Shown here piece after piece: positions 5,836-6,337 of a DNA stretch of 6,337 bases (the stretch's first letter is position 1; each line of letters opens with the position of its first letter). Below the pieces are notes generated by a model, which did not search any database, was not told where the DNA came from, and saw only the letters and a list, made by a program, of their open reading frames with translations. This DNA is from Paracoccaceae bacterium (lineage in GTDB: Bacteria > Pseudomonadota > Alphaproteobacteria > Rhodobacterales > Rhodobacteraceae): NCBI GenBank assembly GCA_007121055.1, contig SKMM01000333.1:1-6337 (forward strand), in the 5' to 3' direction. A program made the position numbers and the translations under genes.

Positions 5836-6337
5836 ATGACCGAAATCTGGATCGTGCTGACCATCATCGCGGCGGTCATCGGGCTGTTCATGTGGGACCG
5901 GTTTCCGGTCATCGTGGTCTGCGTCGGCTGTGCGCTGGCGCTGTGGGCCACGGGCATCCTGACCATCGGCCAGAGCCTTGCGGGGTTCGGCGACCCGGCG
6001 ACGATCTTTGTGGCCTCGCTGTTCGTCATCGGCGCGGGCATGGAGCGCTCGGGCGTGACGGCCTGGGTCGGCCAGGCGCTGATCGACCGCGCGGGCGAGA
6101 GCCGGGTGCGGCTGATCGTGTTCATGATGCTGGCGGTGGCGGTGCTGAGCGCGCTGATCAGCGTCAACGGCGCGGTGGCGGCCCTTCTGCCGGTGGTGAT
6201 GGTGCTGGCGGTGCGGCTGGGCCGGTCGCCGGGGCAGCTCATGATGCCGCTGGTGTTCGGCGCGCATTGCGGCTCGCTGCTGCTGCTGACGGGCTCGCCC
6301 GTCAACGTGCTCGTGTCTGACGCGCTGTCCTATGCCA
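5836..6337 (+). CDS. SLC13/DASS-type anion permease (N-terminal 167 residues, C-terminus outside window)
   Basis: Inner-membrane secondary transporter of the ion-transporter superfamily that includes sodium-coupled dicarboxylate, sulfate and arsenite permeases. The visible part has hydrophobic segments at about 4-20, 23-41, 55-70, 91-108, 110-128 and 137-161. Family hallmarks are the re-entrant-loop region ISVNGAVAALLPVVM (108-122), followed by RLGRSPGQLMMPLVFGAHCGS (127-147) and LTGSPVNVLVSDA (151-163), which correspond to the usual NNTA..A.L.P and L.G.PPN..VS blocks. Here the first motif is S109-V110-N111-G112, with Gly where the family commonly has Thr. Many relatives carry RCK/TrkA-C domains after the first membrane half, but that part lies beyond the right edge. 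The gene has its own leader with a strong ribosome site and a dyad, and it diverges from the AbgT-family gene. Substrate is unknown; sulfate, a di- or tricarboxylate or another anion are all possible. Confidence 0.85.
   Translation, partial: MTEIWIVLTIIAAVIGLFMWDRFPVIVVCVGCALALWATGILTIGQSLAGFGDPATIFVASLFVIGAGMERSGVTAWVGQALIDRAGESRVRLIVFMMLAVAVLSALISVNGAVAALLPVVMVLAVRLGRSPGQLMMPLVFGAHCGSLLLLTGSPVNVLVSDALSYA

Noticed and set aside
5583..6305. Minus-strand open frame of 240 codons opposite the SLC13-type gene
   Set aside because: It is antisense to a recognisable permease, has no ribosome site and has low-complexity composition.
1..6337. CRISPR array, insertion sequence or phage genes
   Set aside because: No regularly spaced repeats, transposase motifs or terminal inverted repeats were seen; the window is filled by four transporter-related genes and their leaders.

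Overview
The window is GC-rich, and its genes show the strong G/C third-position bias of a high-GC proteobacterium. The protein families and codon style suggest an alphaproteobacterium, perhaps Rhodobacterales, but no marker gene confirms this. It reads as a block of membrane-transport genes. Three genes lie on the minus strand, and a fourth diverges from them on the plus strand.

Layout from the left: (1) positions 1-2560, minus, an RND-type inner-membrane efflux permease. Its N-terminal 853 residues are visible and its C-terminus lies beyond the left edge. (2) positions 2557-3648, minus, its periplasmic adaptor (membrane fusion protein), a lipoprotein whose stop codon overlaps the permease start as ATGA. 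(3) 3649-3792, a short gap with a perfect 11-bp stem-loop. (4) positions 3793-5343, minus, an AbgT-family transporter starting with TTG behind a run of eight G. (5) 5344-5835, a 492-bp divergent intergenic region, less GC-rich in its middle. It holds two 11-bp dyads and one small open frame (5498-5623) with a good ribosome binding site. (6) positions 5836 to the right edge, plus, the N-terminal 167 residues of an SLC13/DASS-type anion permease.

The adaptor and RND permease form two parts of a tripartite drug or solvent pump. No outer-membrane channel gene is visible, so the pump would need one encoded beyond the left edge or elsewhere. AbgT-family proteins import p-aminobenzoyl-glutamate or export sulfonamide-type antimetabolites. 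One upstream of an RND pair on the same strand could make this a two-layer export locus, but the stem-loop and 144-bp gap leave co-transcription open. The SLC13-type gene has its own leader and may be unrelated.

The most interesting protein observation is that the AbgT-family member keeps the W-P-R-D-P set of functional residues but departs from the usual family sequence around the substrate loops of both halves. No CRISPR array, insertion sequence, tRNA or rRNA was seen.
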